Source: Streptomyces altiplanensis
Lineage (GTDB): Bacteria; Actinomycetota; Actinomycetes; Streptomycetales; Streptomycetaceae
Assembly: GCA_003719395.1 (NCBI GenBank)
Contig: RHMC01000020.1
Span: 1 to 64,000, forward strand
Length of the DNA stretch: 64,000 nt
Direction of reading: 5' to 3'
The position numbers and the translations under genes were made by a program. Below the pieces are notes generated by a model. That model did no database searches. It saw nothing but the letters and a program-made list of their open reading frames with translations, and was not told the origin of the DNA. This document shows positions 1 through 8,069 of the stretch, piece by piece. Numbering within the stretch: position 1 is the stretch's first letter; each line of letters opens with the position of its first letter.

Positions 1-106
1 GGAGACCGCGGCGGACGCGGCCGCAGACCTGCCGTCGCCGCTCGCCGCGTCGGGGAGACCGCGGCGGACGCGGCCGCAGACCTGCCGTCGCCGCTCGCCG
101 CGTCGG
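1..106. repeat. 53-bp tandem duplication
   Basis: Positions 1-53 are repeated exactly at 54-106. The repeat lies within the start of the lipoprotein gene and would shift its reading frame. It sits at the very edge of the window, so a collapsed or duplicated assembly end is as likely as a real duplication. Confidence 0.9.
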
Positions 107-179
107 CCCCGGTGGAGCAGCCGAGCAGCGCGACCATGACGGCGGCGAGTGTCGCGGGGACGGTTCGGTGACTCAGCAT
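1..179 (-). CDS. Lipoprotein N-terminus (runs off left edge)
   Basis: An ATG at 179 opens a minus-strand frame that leaves the window. The first 21 residues form a short charged segment, a hydrophobic stretch and the lipobox LLGC, so the product is probably a lipidated secreted protein. After the lipobox the sequence is Ala/Gly/Ser-rich. A 53-bp tandem duplication lies inside the coding region; because 53 is not a multiple of 3, the frame changes between the two copies, although both stay open. The mature domain is outside the window, so no function can be given. Confidence 0.5.
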   Translation of the reverse strand, partial: MLSHRTVPATLAAVMVALLGCSTGADAASGDGRSAAASAAVSPTRRAATAGLRPRPPRS

Positions 180-439
180 GGCATTCCAGTGTGATGGCCA
201 GGCGGTCACACCACGGCGGGCGGCGGAACCTATCGGACAAAACGACGCTAGTCGATCGAATGTTTCCCTAACAGGGTTCCCGCGCATGAGACCGGCCATT
301 CACCGAGCACAGGGGTGCACGGAATGCGGCAGCGAAAACCCCCTGAGTGACAGCGGCCTCCTGGACGAAAGGAGCGGAAGAGCCCGTTGGCTCAGGAGGG
401 GCTTGAGTGGCGAGCGCGGCCGGCGCCGTTCGCCGCCTT

Positions 440-922
440 TCAGGCGCGTCCGGGGACCGCGGCACGAAGGCCGAGGAGCTGCCGCGTATGCCCGGGTACG
501 TGGTCCTCGGCGAGGCCATCGATGAGGCCTGCCAGCGGAATCGGCTGGTCCAGCACGAGTACATCGTTGGACAGCAGGAGCGACGGCACCAGAACCGAGG
601 CGGCTTCGCCGTGGAGCTGATCGGCGATGTCGCACAGGACGGCGGCCTGGCTCCGGACCTGATCAATCAGGTCCGCCCGGCCTGAGTGCTCGGTGATGAT
701 CCGGTCAAGATTCCAGGCATCGAGGCAGATGCGGTTGTCGAAGGCGGGCCGCGAGCCGGCGACGACACCCAGAGCGACCGCTGCGATCGAGGCGTCAACG
801 CTGAGGATGTGAGCCAATACCTGGTCGGCGTTCCAGCCTCCGTCGTCCGCGTCGCCGAGGTCGGGGACAGCCGCCGCATCGAGCAACCTGCCGTAGGCGG
901 CGCGAAGTACTGCCGTATCCAT
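440..922 (-). CDS. DinB/MDMPI-like helical-bundle protein
   Basis: The 160-residue product starts at an ATG with AGGAAGG ten bases upstream. It is rich in helices and contains W-N-A-D-Q-V-L-A-H-I near residue 30, which resembles the first helix pair of DinB or mycothiol-dependent maleylpyruvate isomerase-like proteins. Such proteins usually bind a metal through scattered histidines and act in thiol or detoxification chemistry; the substrate cannot be read here. It is the third gene of an operon, starting 12 nt after the ArsR-type regulator stop. The ending is Arg/Pro-rich and may be altered. Confidence 0.6.
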   Translation of the reverse strand: MDTAVLRAAYGRLLDAAAVPDLGDADDGGWNADQVLAHILSVDASIAAVALGVVAGSRPAFDNRICLDAWNLDRIITEHSGRADLIDQVRSQAAVLCDIADQLHGEAASVLVPSLLLSNDVLVLDQPIPLAGLIDGLAEDHVPGHTRQLLGLRAAVPGRA

Positions 923-934
923 GGTGCCCTTCCT

Positions 935-1299
935 TCAGTCGGGGTGTACCGAACCCGCATCCCGCTCGGCTGCCTCAGCGGCACGCTTGATGTTCGCCAA
1001 CCGCCGGTCCCAGTCGGCCGCGAGCGAGGCCATCCAGCGCGCCGTCGCGTCCAGCGCCGCGGGCGCACCGCGTACCGCACCTCGCGCCCGACCCGGCCAC
1101 CGGAAACCAGACCGGCGGCGTCCAGGACGGCGAGGTGCTTGACCACCGCCTGCCGCGAGACGGGAAGTCGCCCGGCGAGCGTCGTGGCAGTGGCCTCGCC
1201 CTGCGCGGCGAGCAGATCAAGCAGCTGACGTCGCGTCGGGTCCGCCAGCGCGCCGAGGACGCTGTCGACGGCCTCGGCGGCGGGACGTTCTTCCGTCAT
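935..1299 (-). CDS. ArsR-family HTH regulator (frameshifted)
   Basis: The first 80 residues hold a clear winged helix: A-D-P-T-R-R-Q-L-L-D-L-L, then the recognition helix V-S-R-Q-A-V-V-K-H-L and the wing before R-Y-A-V-R-P. After R-Y-A-V-R-P, near 1060, one G appears to be missing. The other frame supplies the expected ending (L-D-A-T-A-R-W-M-A), a stop at 935 and a Shine-Dalgarno site for the next gene. The start overlaps the stop of the upstream SRPBCC gene as ATGA, so the two are translationally coupled. No metal-binding cysteines are visible. This subgroup, paired with an SRPBCC partner, usually represses its own operon; two dyads lie upstream of that operon. Confidence 0.8.
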
Positions 1300-1742
1300 G
1301 CGGAGGGCTGTTCGGCGCGCGTCTTGAGCGCGTCGAGCTCCAGCGGCCAGCCTTCGCTGTGGTCCTTGAGGTTCTGACTGCGCAGTTCCTCGGATCCGGC
1401 CAGCGCCGCGAAGCCGCTCTCGATGACGCGAAGCCGCGTCCGGTCGCCTTCCCGGGTCAACGTGAACTCCACAAGGGTGCTGTTGTCCTCCCGCAGCTCT
1501 TCACCGGGGAAAGCGCTGGTCCAGCGGTATGCCAGGTACGTCGGCGGCTCGACCCTCTCCACGCGCACCGGAAAGTCGCCGTGCTCGGCGTTCTTCAGCA
1601 CCATCGACTCCCCCTCCTTGGCCACGGTGCCGGGCAGGCTCGCCTTGTCGGCCACCCAGAACCCGGGCTGGGCCACCAGCGACCAGACCCGCTCCAGGGA
1701 TGCCGCGATCAGGGTTTCGCGTTCGATCCGGTCCTCGCTCAT
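1296..1742 (-). CDS. SRPBCC/AHSA1-domain protein
   Basis: The 148-residue product has the START/Bet v1-like pattern of AHSA1 proteins: an early I-A-A-S-L-E-R-V-W-S-L-V strand-helix, a central Y-R-W strand and a long C-terminal helix ending at the stop. I chose the ATG at 1742 because AAGGAG lies six bases upstream; a longer frame exists but has no such site. These proteins bind hydrophobic ligands in a deep cavity and commonly sit beside ArsR regulators. It is the first gene of the SRPBCC-ArsR-DinB operon. The ligand is unknown. Confidence 0.8.
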   Translation of the reverse strand: MSEDRIERETLIAASLERVWSLVAQPGFWVADKASLPGTVAKEGESMVLKNAEHGDFPVRVERVEPPTYLAYRWTSAFPGEELREDNSTLVEFTLTREGDRTRLRVIESGFAALAGSEELRSQNLKDHSEGWPLELDALKTRAEQPSA

Positions 1743-1769
1743 GAGGGACTCCTTCACCGTCACCATCGG

Positions 1770-1822
1770 ATGCAACTCCAGGGTTGCGCATTGACTCCTG
1801 ATGCGCAACCCATGGGTTGCAC
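1770..1822 (-). promoter_or_regulatory. Two dyads upstream of the ArsR operon
   Basis: Two imperfect palindromes sit next to each other: 1770-1791 (ATGCAAC-N6-GTTGCGCAT) and 1801-1822 (ATGCGCAAC-CCATG-GGTTGCAC). They share a TGCAAC/GTTGC half-site and lie 28-80 bases upstream of the SRPBCC start. By position they are probable operators for the ArsR-type regulator encoded second in the operon; this is an inference. Confidence 0.55.
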
Positions 1823-2126
1823 CCTTTGGAAGAGTGTCACTTCAACCGGGGCACCCGGGCGGTGCCCGACGGGTCGAGCGACTCCTCTGCGGGCAGATCC
1901 TTCCGATCGCTGCGGGCGGGGTGATCTTTCGGACGGTGCTCCTGGGCGTGGCCGCCATGCCGTGCGGCCTTCGTCGTGGTCACGCCACCTTGGTCGGAGC
2001 ACACGATCAGACGAAGGCGCCCCAGCATCCGGCGAAGGCCCGGGTGAACGAACCAGTTCGCGACGCCGTTCGAGGCCCGAGGCCAAGAAATGAGATCAGA
2101 TCGAAGACACCTGTTCAGCCGATTGT
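1823..2126. other. Intergenic, no gene seen
   Basis: About 300 bases between the ArsR operon and the end of ridA. I see no reading frame with a recognisable product and no strong hairpin. Confidence 0.5.
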
Positions 2127-2534
2127 TCAGTCGATGACCGCGGTGGCTTCGACCTCGACCAGATGGTCGGGTACGTCCAGCGCCGCCACGCCGATCAGCG
2201 TGGCCGGCGCCATCGGGGTGACCCCCAGCTTCGCGGCCGCCCGAGCGATCCCCTCCAGGAACAGGGGCATCTTGTCGGGGGTCCAGTCGACGACGTAGGC
2301 GGTCAGTTTCGCCACGTCGTCGAAGGAACCACCCGCCCCGGCCAGAGCGGTGCCGACATTGAGGTAGGACCGCTCGACCTGAGCGGCGAGGTCACCTTCG
2401 CCGACAGTGACCCCATCGGCGTCCCAGGCGACCTGTCCCGCGACGAAGACCAACTTCGACCCGGACGCGATCGACACCTGCCGGTAAACGGGGATCTCCG
2501 GCAATCCGCTGGGGTTCACCAGGGTGATAGCCAT
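2127..2534 (-). CDS. RidA/YjgF/Rid-family protein
   Basis: The 135-residue product matches the Rid family in length and motifs: G-L-P-E-I-P-V-Y-R-Q-V near the start, the V-F-V-A-G-Q-V-A-W-D strand, a mid-protein L-T-A-Y-V-V-D, and P-A-T-L-I-G-V-A-A-L followed by V-E-V-E-A-T-A at the end. Family members hydrolyse reactive enamine/imine intermediates, but this one lacks the clear C-terminal arginine motif of archetypal RidA, so it may be a Rid subfamily with another role. The ATG at 2534 has AAGGAGG upstream. It is transcribed divergently from an HxlR regulator, its likely controller. Confidence 0.85.
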   Translation of the reverse strand: MAITLVNPSGLPEIPVYRQVSIASGSKLVFVAGQVAWDADGVTVGEGDLAAQVERSYLNVGTALAGAGGSFDDVAKLTAYVVDWTPDKMPLFLEGIARAAAKLGVTPMAPATLIGVAALDVPDHLVEVEATAVID

Positions 2535-2678
2535 GCTGCCTGCCTCCTTGTCATGAGGGCCCGTGGGCTCTCGCTTCCCCTGAATCAAGACACCATTGGT
2601 CTCTTGTGGTTACTCAGGAACCGTAGGAGAGTGGGCGCTGACATGGAAGAACGCACTTTTCAGTGACTGAGGAACCTG

Positions 2679-3059
2679 ATGGTGACCAAGCAGTTCACCG
2701 GCTCGCCCGACGACGCGGACCTGAGGCGCGCGGACTCTTTGGCTCGGGAGATCTTCTCCGACGTCGCCAACAAATGGGCGCTCCTGATCATCGAGGCGCT
2801 CGGTGATCGCACCCTGCGCTTCATCGAGTTGCGAAACGATGTCGAGGGCATCAGCCACAAGATGCTCACCCAGAACCTGCGCATGCTGGAGCGCTACGGC
2901 CTGGTCGAGCGGAAGGTCTACCCCACCGTGCCGCCGCGGGTCGAGTACACCCTCACCGAGCCGGGCCGAGCCCTGCGGGCCACGGTCGACGGAATGTGCG
3001 GCTGGACCCACCGGTACCTCGGCCACATCGAGGCCGCCCGCCGCCGCTTCGACGCCTGA
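2679..3059 (+). CDS. HxlR-family transcriptional regulator
   Basis: The 126-residue protein shows the full HxlR winged helix: I-F-S-D-V-A-N-K-W-A-L-L-I-I-E-A-L, then I-S-H-K-M-L-T-Q-N-L-R-M-L-E-R-Y-G-L-V-E-R and the wing P-P-R-V-E-Y-T-L-T. It lacks the N-terminal cysteine of quinone-sensing relatives, so the signal is unknown. The ATG has GAGG upstream. It diverges from the RidA-family gene; the 144-bp gap holds a near-repeat (TACTCAGGAACC at 2611 and GACTGAGGAACC at 2665) that could be an operator. Confidence 0.85.
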   Translation: MVTKQFTGSPDDADLRRADSLAREIFSDVANKWALLIIEALGDRTLRFIELRNDVEGISHKMLTQNLRMLERYGLVERKVYPTVPPRVEYTLTEPGRALRATVDGMCGWTHRYLGHIEAARRRFDA

Positions 3060-3110
3060 CGGGTGGAGCACTCCCACGCGAAGCCATCGGCCGGGCCTCA
3101 CTCGGGCGGT

Positions 3111-3443
3111 TCAACGAGCCTGTGTGGGCGCGAAAGCTGAGATCGAGCGGGTACGGGCAAAGAGAACCGGAGGGGCACCGGGGACTTGACGCAGAGCACG
3201 ATGCCGATACCTGGGCCTTGCCCAGAAGAGCACCAGGCTGCCAGCAGCCTCCCATTCCAGCCCTACGCACGTAACTGCCGGTCCGTCGAAGAGATTCGGG
3301 TCGGTCCGGACCGCCTCGTCCCAGAGGAGATTCATGGCCGGCCGCTCTTCGGCCGACAGCCGGGGCCCGGCACCTTCGACGAAGCGGATCCGCTGGACCT
3401 CGAAGACCTCCACGGCGGACGGCGGCAGCTGCGCTTCGGTCAC
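3111..3443 (-). pseudogene. NUDIX-type hydrolase remnant (N-terminal part)
   Basis: A GTG at 3443 opens 110 residues containing L-W-D-E-A-V-R-T-D-P, F-D-G-P-A-V and Y-R-H-R-A-L-R-Q-V-P-G-A. These are segments I recognise from the N-terminal half of Streptomyces NUDIX-type proteins. The GX5EX7REUXEEXGU nucleotidase box is absent, because the frame ends soon after the V-P-G-A segment. The gene therefore appears truncated and inactive. The identification rests on remembered family sequence, not on the catalytic motif. Confidence 0.45.
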
Positions 3444-3733
3444 CGGCTCATGCTTCCACACCTTCTGCGGTCGTACGTCACGCCGAGTTCGTCGATCGCG
3501 GTACCGCCTCCCACATGTCTCATGAGACGTAGCGAACTCTGGAGAACATCGGCCGCACAAGGCTGACGAGCAGGGCCAGTAGCCACGGGGAACGCCTGGG
3601 CCCCGACCCGGAATAGAACCGGCAGGGCGTGCTTGCCCAGGTGACAGCCCGACGGTGCGGGCCGGGCGGCCCAGTACCTTCTCTGCCTCTACGGCTGCCG
3701 GCCTCGTCAGGGGGACGCCTTGGTGTCCGTTGT

Positions 3734-3946
3734 CTACCAGTTGACGGCGGTGTGGCGGAGTGCGTCGCGGACACGGACGACGTCCGGGTCGGCGTCGGCG
3801 GCCGGGCGCTGGACGAGGAAGAGGGTGTTGAGCGAGGGCTCGTCCGGCTCGTGGAGGAGGACCAGGGTGCCCGCGGCGAGATGGAGATCGGGCAGCCCGC
3901 CGCCGCACTGGCACAGGAGCGGCCGAACCCGATGCTCAACGGCCAC
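3734..3946 (-). pseudogene. C-terminal fragment, possibly LysR-type
   Basis: A 70-residue frame with good codon bias ends in L-F-L-V-Q-R-P and D-P-D-V-V-R-V-R-D-A-L-R. That pattern resembles the end of a LysR-type effector domain. No helix-turn-helix is present, and the upstream part is occupied by the start of the divergent dehydrogenase. It may be what is left of that gene's former regulator. The assignment is weak. Confidence 0.3.
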
Positions 3947-3996
3947 CAGGCGTGGCTCGACGGCCTTGTCCGCGCCGCGGCCGGGAAGGTGGCCCG

Positions 3997-5061
3997 ATGG
4001 CCGGCCGGCTCACTGTCACCGCCCTCGGCACAGGGATCATGGGGTCCGCGACGGCCCGCAACCTCGCCCGGGCCGGACACACCGTCCGCGCCTGGAACCG
4101 TACCCGTGGCAAGGCCGAACCCCTCGCCGCGCCGACGGCGTGGAGATCACCGGTACCCCCGCTGAGGCCGTCACGGGCGCCGATGTCGTCCTGGCCGTGC
4201 TGTACGACGGTTCCACCGCCCTGGATGTCATGGAGCAGGCCGCCGAAGCCCTGCGCCCCGGTACGGCCTGGGTGCAGTCGACCACCGTCGGGATCGAGGC
4301 GGTCGGTCACCTGGCCGGCTTCGTCCGCGAGCACCGGCCGGTCTTCTTCGACGCCCCCGTCCTCGGCACCCGGCAGCCCGCCGAGGCCGGGCAGCTGACC
4401 GTTCTGGCCGCCGGCCCGAGCGAGCACCGCCACGCCGTGACCCCCGTCCTGGACGCGGTCGGCGCCCGCACCGTGTGGACCGGCGAGGACGGGGCGGCCG
4501 GCAGTGCCCCCCGCCTGAAGCTCGTGGCCAACAGCTGGGTCATCGCCGCCTCCAACGCGGCCGGCGAGGTCCTCGCCCTGTCGAAGGCCCTCGGAGTCGA
4601 CCCGCAGAGCTTCTTCGACACCATCGCGGGCGGCGGGCTCGACATGCCGTACCCGTGCGCCAAGACCGGGCCCGCCCTGAACGACCGGCTGTCCCCGGCG
4701 CAGTTCGCCGTGGTCACCGCCGCCAACGACGCCCGCCTGATCGTCGAGGCCGGACGGCGGAACGGCGTCCGGCCGACGCCGAGCCGCGAGCGCGGACCGC
4801 CCGGAACGCCCGGAACGCGCCGCCGCAGCCGGGCACGGTGACGAGGACATCGCCGCGGTCCACCTCGCCGGCTTCGACGAGGGTCTGGCCGACATCGACC
4901 GCATCGCCGTCCACTGCACCGGCAAGCCGCACCCGGGCCGTGTCCGCGCCGGGGTCAGCGCGTGGACCGAAATCGACCGCCGGCACGGCTGGGGCGCGAC
5001 GAAGGACAGCGACCAGGCTCCACGCGGTTTCCCGTCAGCTCATGAACGCGCCGGCCCTTGA
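3997..5061 (+). CDS. NAD-binding beta-hydroxyacid dehydrogenase-type oxidoreductase (two frameshifts)
   Basis: The start has a dinucleotide-binding glycine motif (A-L-G-T-G-I-M-G) and R-T-R-G-K for cofactor phosphate. It continues with F-F-D-A-P-V-L-G-T and a catalytic-type lysine in L-K-L-V-A-N-S-W. This is the 3-hydroxyisobutyrate/6-phosphogluconate dehydrogenase superfamily. One base seems missing near 4131 and a second shift near 4770 restores the original frame, which then gives G-H-G-D-E-D-I-A-A-V-H-L as in relatives. The frame continues to a stop at 5061, about 60 residues longer than usual, so the ending may also be disturbed. The ATG at 3997 has GGAAGG upstream. The substrate cannot be inferred. 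Confidence 0.75.
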
Positions 5062-5286
5062 TCACCCCGGCACCCCCGTACACGCTCGGTCTGGCCGTAC
5101 TGCCGGTTCCCGGGCCCGGCTCACCCGAGGAGGCGGGCGGCGGCCGCGGTCCCGGCACCGCCGGTACTGCCCCCGCCGGCCGTCGTGTTGGGCCGTGAAC
5201 CCGTCCGCCAGGAGCTCCACCAATCCGTACAGCCACCAGCCATCCGCCTGCACCGTCGGGCTGGAAGGGCTCACGGTCTTGCCGGG

Positions 5287-6496
5287 TCACCCGAGGGGCA
5301 GCAACTCGGCGTCGACCGGTAGCTGTTCCTCCTGCCGGCTGTGGACGACTGCCAGCTCGTAGGCGTGGCGACGGCCCCGCTGCCACTGCCCTCCGGCCAG
5401 CCGCACAGCAGCGACGTTGGGAACGGGACCGGAAGTCCAGTCCAGGGGGCCTGCGATGGTTTCCAGGCGCGTCCTTGCGAGTGCGGCTGCGACCGATGCG
5501 GGATCCGCCGGCTCGGCTGCGGTCGCGAGGGCGTGCGCGGCCACTTCGAACAGTGCGTATGCCAGGCCGAGGGGCTGGAGCCACTGCCTGCCCGTCTTCT
5601 GCTCGTACGCCTCGGCCAGTTGGGCCGCGCTCATTCCGTCGACGACGACCGGTACGGATGATTCGGCGTCCAGTACACAAGAGTCGCCACGTTCGCCTGG
5701 GCCGGTTCCTCACCGGCCGAAGCGACAGGCGGGTAGGCCAGCCACCGCGAACACGTGATCAGCCGGGGCAGTGCGCCCAGTTCCACGGCCTGCCTGCGGA
5801 ACAGTGCCAGGTCCCCGCCGGTCGAAAGCCCCGCTCGTGACGACATCACGTCCTGGTCCCGGAACGCCGCGAAGTGCCCGCCGAAACCGGCGGCCGGTTC
5901 GCGGTAACCGGCCGGGTCGACCAGGCGGTGCCCCCGCGCGCGGCCGCCGGCAGGAACCCGAGCCCGGCGTGGCGCGACCAGTCGCCCTGCGGGCCGTCGT
6001 TCCACAGACACCCCACGCCCCGCCCGCCCCCGCCCACCATGTCCCACAGGTCGGCGAAGGTTTCGGCGATGTCGTCGAGACCCCAGCAGAAGTGGTACGT
6101 CCAGCGGAACGGCCTGTCCGCCGACGCTCCGCGCCCGTAGTAGTACACCTGCCACGGGAACGTACTCGACACGCAAGGGATACCCGCCTCCTCGCACGCG
6201 TCGGCGACAGCCGGCAGCACTTCCGTGCCCACCAGCGTCAGCACGATCCCGGCGCCCTCCGCCCCCACCAGCTCCCGCACCGCCTGCCGTGCGCCCTCAG
6301 CCGTAGAGCGACTGTCCCGGCTCACCAGGCGCACCTCGTAGCCGCGTTCACCGTTCACGAGTCGTCGCAGCTTCGGCTCCAGCAACTGCATGACGAACGT
6401 CAGCGGGTCACCGAGACGAGCAAGCCTGCCCGTACGCGCGATCACCACTCCCACGGTCAGGACCCGGCCTCCGCTTGCGCCACTTGTCTCCACCAT
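5287..6496 (-). CDS. Receptor-type (type I periplasmic) ligand-binding protein (two frameshifts)
   Basis: The corrected product is about 400 residues and has the branched-chain amino acid receptor fold: V-L-T-V-G-V-V-I-A-R-T-G at the start, then G-I-V-L-T-L-V-G-T-E-V-L, a Y-H-F-C-W-G segment and a final lobe with L-A-E-A-Y-E-Q-K-T-G. Frame changes fall near 5935 and 5645. No signal peptide or lipobox is visible at either plausible start (6496 or 6540). The protein may therefore be cytoplasmic or lack its true N-terminus. No transport genes sit beside it, so it appears to be an orphan receptor. The ligand is unknown. Confidence 0.65.
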
Positions 6497-6579
6497 GACC
6501 GGACCCGCGCTTCCCTCGACTGGGACCTCCCCGCTGAACATCCCGGCTGAACAACTCACCCGCGAACCGATGCCGGTGA

Positions 6580-6859
6580 CGGCGATGCCGTACAGACGGT
6601 GTGCTGTCGAACCTGTCCGGCAGGAACTCCTCGGGGCACGCCAACCTCTGTGGCACCGGCAAGGTGGCACTCTTCAAGGAGCGCACCTGCGTGGCGCACG
6701 ACGGGAACAAGGCCGGCGGCGGGGATTACGCGGGCCCCAGCGGGGGGCGTTCTCTCCAATCTGCTGTTCGCCCGCAACGCTTCGGGCCACAGCAACAACT
6801 GCGGCAACGAGACGGTCTCGGTGTTCAGCAGGACCACCTGCGTCACCGTCGACCAGTGA
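6580..6859 (+). pseudogene. Remnant of a secreted protein with two Cys-containing repeats
   Basis: Two units of about 35 residues are alike. Each begins V-L-S-N-L, continues R-N-(S/A)-S-G-H-(A/S)-N and ends in a two-cysteine segment followed by T-C-V-(A/T)-(H/V)-D. A frameshift near 6735 separates them. The N-terminus, where a signal peptide would be, is missing, because a stop lies at 6577. The repeats recall small secreted Streptomyces surface proteins, but I cannot assign a named family. Confidence 0.4.
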
Positions 6860-6901
6860 GGGCCGGCCAAGCTGCAGAGCCGGTGTTCCGGAAGTAATCG
6901 G

Positions 6902-6942
6902 ACGGTGTTCCTCGACCGCGTGAACCGCGTGAGGAACACCGT
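6902..6942 (+). terminator. 12-bp inverted repeat, likely terminator
   Basis: ACGGTGTTCCTC (6902-6913) pairs perfectly with GAGGAACACCGT (6931-6942) across a 17-nt loop. It lies 43 bases after the secreted-repeat remnant and is followed by a T-rich stretch, which fits a transcription terminator. Confidence 0.6.
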
Positions 6943-7112
6943 TTCGTTCCAGCGCAGGAACCGTGATCAGCTCGGTCGGAGCTGCGACGAAGGGCTGGGC
7001 GGCACTGCCGTCGGGCATCGTGGCGGCGGCCTGCTCGAGACGCTCGTACACGGCGGGCAACCTGCAAAATGCCGGGCACGCCGTCGTCCCGCGGTTGCTG
7101 CAACAACCCACT

Positions 7113-7162
7113 CCGCAGAAGTCGCGCCAGAACCGGCTCGGGTTCTGGCGCGACTTCTGCGG
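7113..7162. terminator. Perfect 22-bp hairpin with 6-nt loop
   Basis: The arms 7113-7134 and 7141-7162 are exact reverse complements of 22 bases with a six-base loop. The stem is far longer than a normal terminator and no gene ends within 200 bases. It could be a bidirectional terminator, a structured RNA or a mobile-element relic. A smaller dyad (GGTTG-N6-CAACC) lies just to its left. Confidence 0.7.
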
Positions 7163-7335
7163 TCGGTGACAGTAAGTGCAGGCGCCCGGATCCGGGTGCA
7201 GAGACGGATACAAGAGAACGCCAGGCTCCGGTCGCGGGAAGCCCCGGGGGCTGCTCCCTGGATTGCTCGTGCATGCAGAGAATGAGTGACATGGCCATTT
7301 GAAGAGCACCGGGCGAGCGGCAACGCTGGCTGAAG

Positions 7336-7650
7336 GTGAGTACCTGGGGCACGGTCGCCGATGGGGATCGGAGAGTCTGTGTTGCCTGCGGGACGACTGT
7401 TCGTGCGTACCAGTACCGCTTCCATCCTCCCGAGTCCGCCATGTTCGAGCGATGTATCGGGTTCACGTGGTGTACCGGCTGCCGGATTTACTCCGGCGCG
7501 ATGGTTCATGTGCCCCGGAATCGGCTCCTCGTCGATGTTTTGGCATCTCTGCCCCGACACCAGCGGGAGAGGCTTGAGCGTGGCGAAGCGGCGCTGATCG
7601 CGTACTTGGACAGCCGGTTCTCAGGTGGTGCGGGACCGCTCGGCTCTTGA
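7336..7650 (+). CDS. Small protein with two CxxC pairs, unknown function
   Basis: The 104-residue product contains C-V-A-C-G-T-T and C-T-G-C-R-I-Y-S-G, about 33 residues apart, which could form one zinc ribbon. A helical part follows, with L-V-D-V-L-A-S-L-P and a Y-L-D end. The GTG at 7336 has only a close GAAG upstream, so the start is uncertain. I believe similar proteins occur widely in Streptomyces, but their role is not known to me. Confidence 0.6.
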   Translation: MSTWGTVADGDRRVCVACGTTVRAYQYRFHPPESAMFERCIGFTWCTGCRIYSGAMVHVPRNRLLVDVLASLPRHQRERLERGEAALIAYLDSRFSGGAGPLGS

Positions 7651-8069
7651 TGCCCTGCCGGTTCCGCTGTACGACGAGCGGAAGTTCGCCCTGACGAACT
7701 GACCGACTGCGCATCGACACCACGCCGCGGCCTGTGGGCGCGCCCGGACATCTTGTGCGGGAACACCGAACCGTGAACGCGTACCAGCGAAGCCTGAGTG
7801 GTGTGAGTCGCCTTGGCCGTCCGCCCCGGCATCAATCGTCTTTCCTGCCTGGCCGCCGAAGGCTAGTGTTCGGGTGCAGCAAGTGACCCACGAGGAGCCA
7901 AGACATGGTCGGTCGTCCGAGCGCGCGTTGACGTTGCAGGCCGTGATCGGTCTGTCATCGCGTGCTGCCTTGATGGTGCGGCACAGCAAGCCTTCCCCTG
8001 CCTGAATCGCAGGCGCACCCGGTGTGCGCCGGGTGATGGGCCTCGTCGTCGGCAATCCAAGGGATCTTC
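7651..8069. other. Intergenic upstream of the MFS gene
   Basis: No full gene is visible. Two signals stand out: an 8-codon frame with a strong ribosome site (listed separately) and a small hairpin GGCGCAC-N5-GTGCGCC near 8011. Together they would fit a leader region for the exporter gene, but nothing proves this. Confidence 0.4.
7905..7931 (+). CDS. Possible 8-residue leader peptide
   Basis: ATG to TGA encodes MVGRPSAR. GAGGAG lies seven bases upstream, a better ribosome site than that of many full genes here. It precedes the MFS exporter gene by 140 bases. It may be a translated leader that couples ribosome stalling to exporter expression; chance is also possible. Confidence 0.25.
   Translation: MVGRPSAR

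Noticed and set aside
4955-5713. Minus-strand frame between the dehydrogenase and the binding protein
   Set aside because: Arg/Pro/Gly-rich and overlapping the corrected end of the binding protein in another frame. A short piece near 5200-5270 (W-W-L-Y-G-L-V-E-L) looks protein-like but is too short to name.
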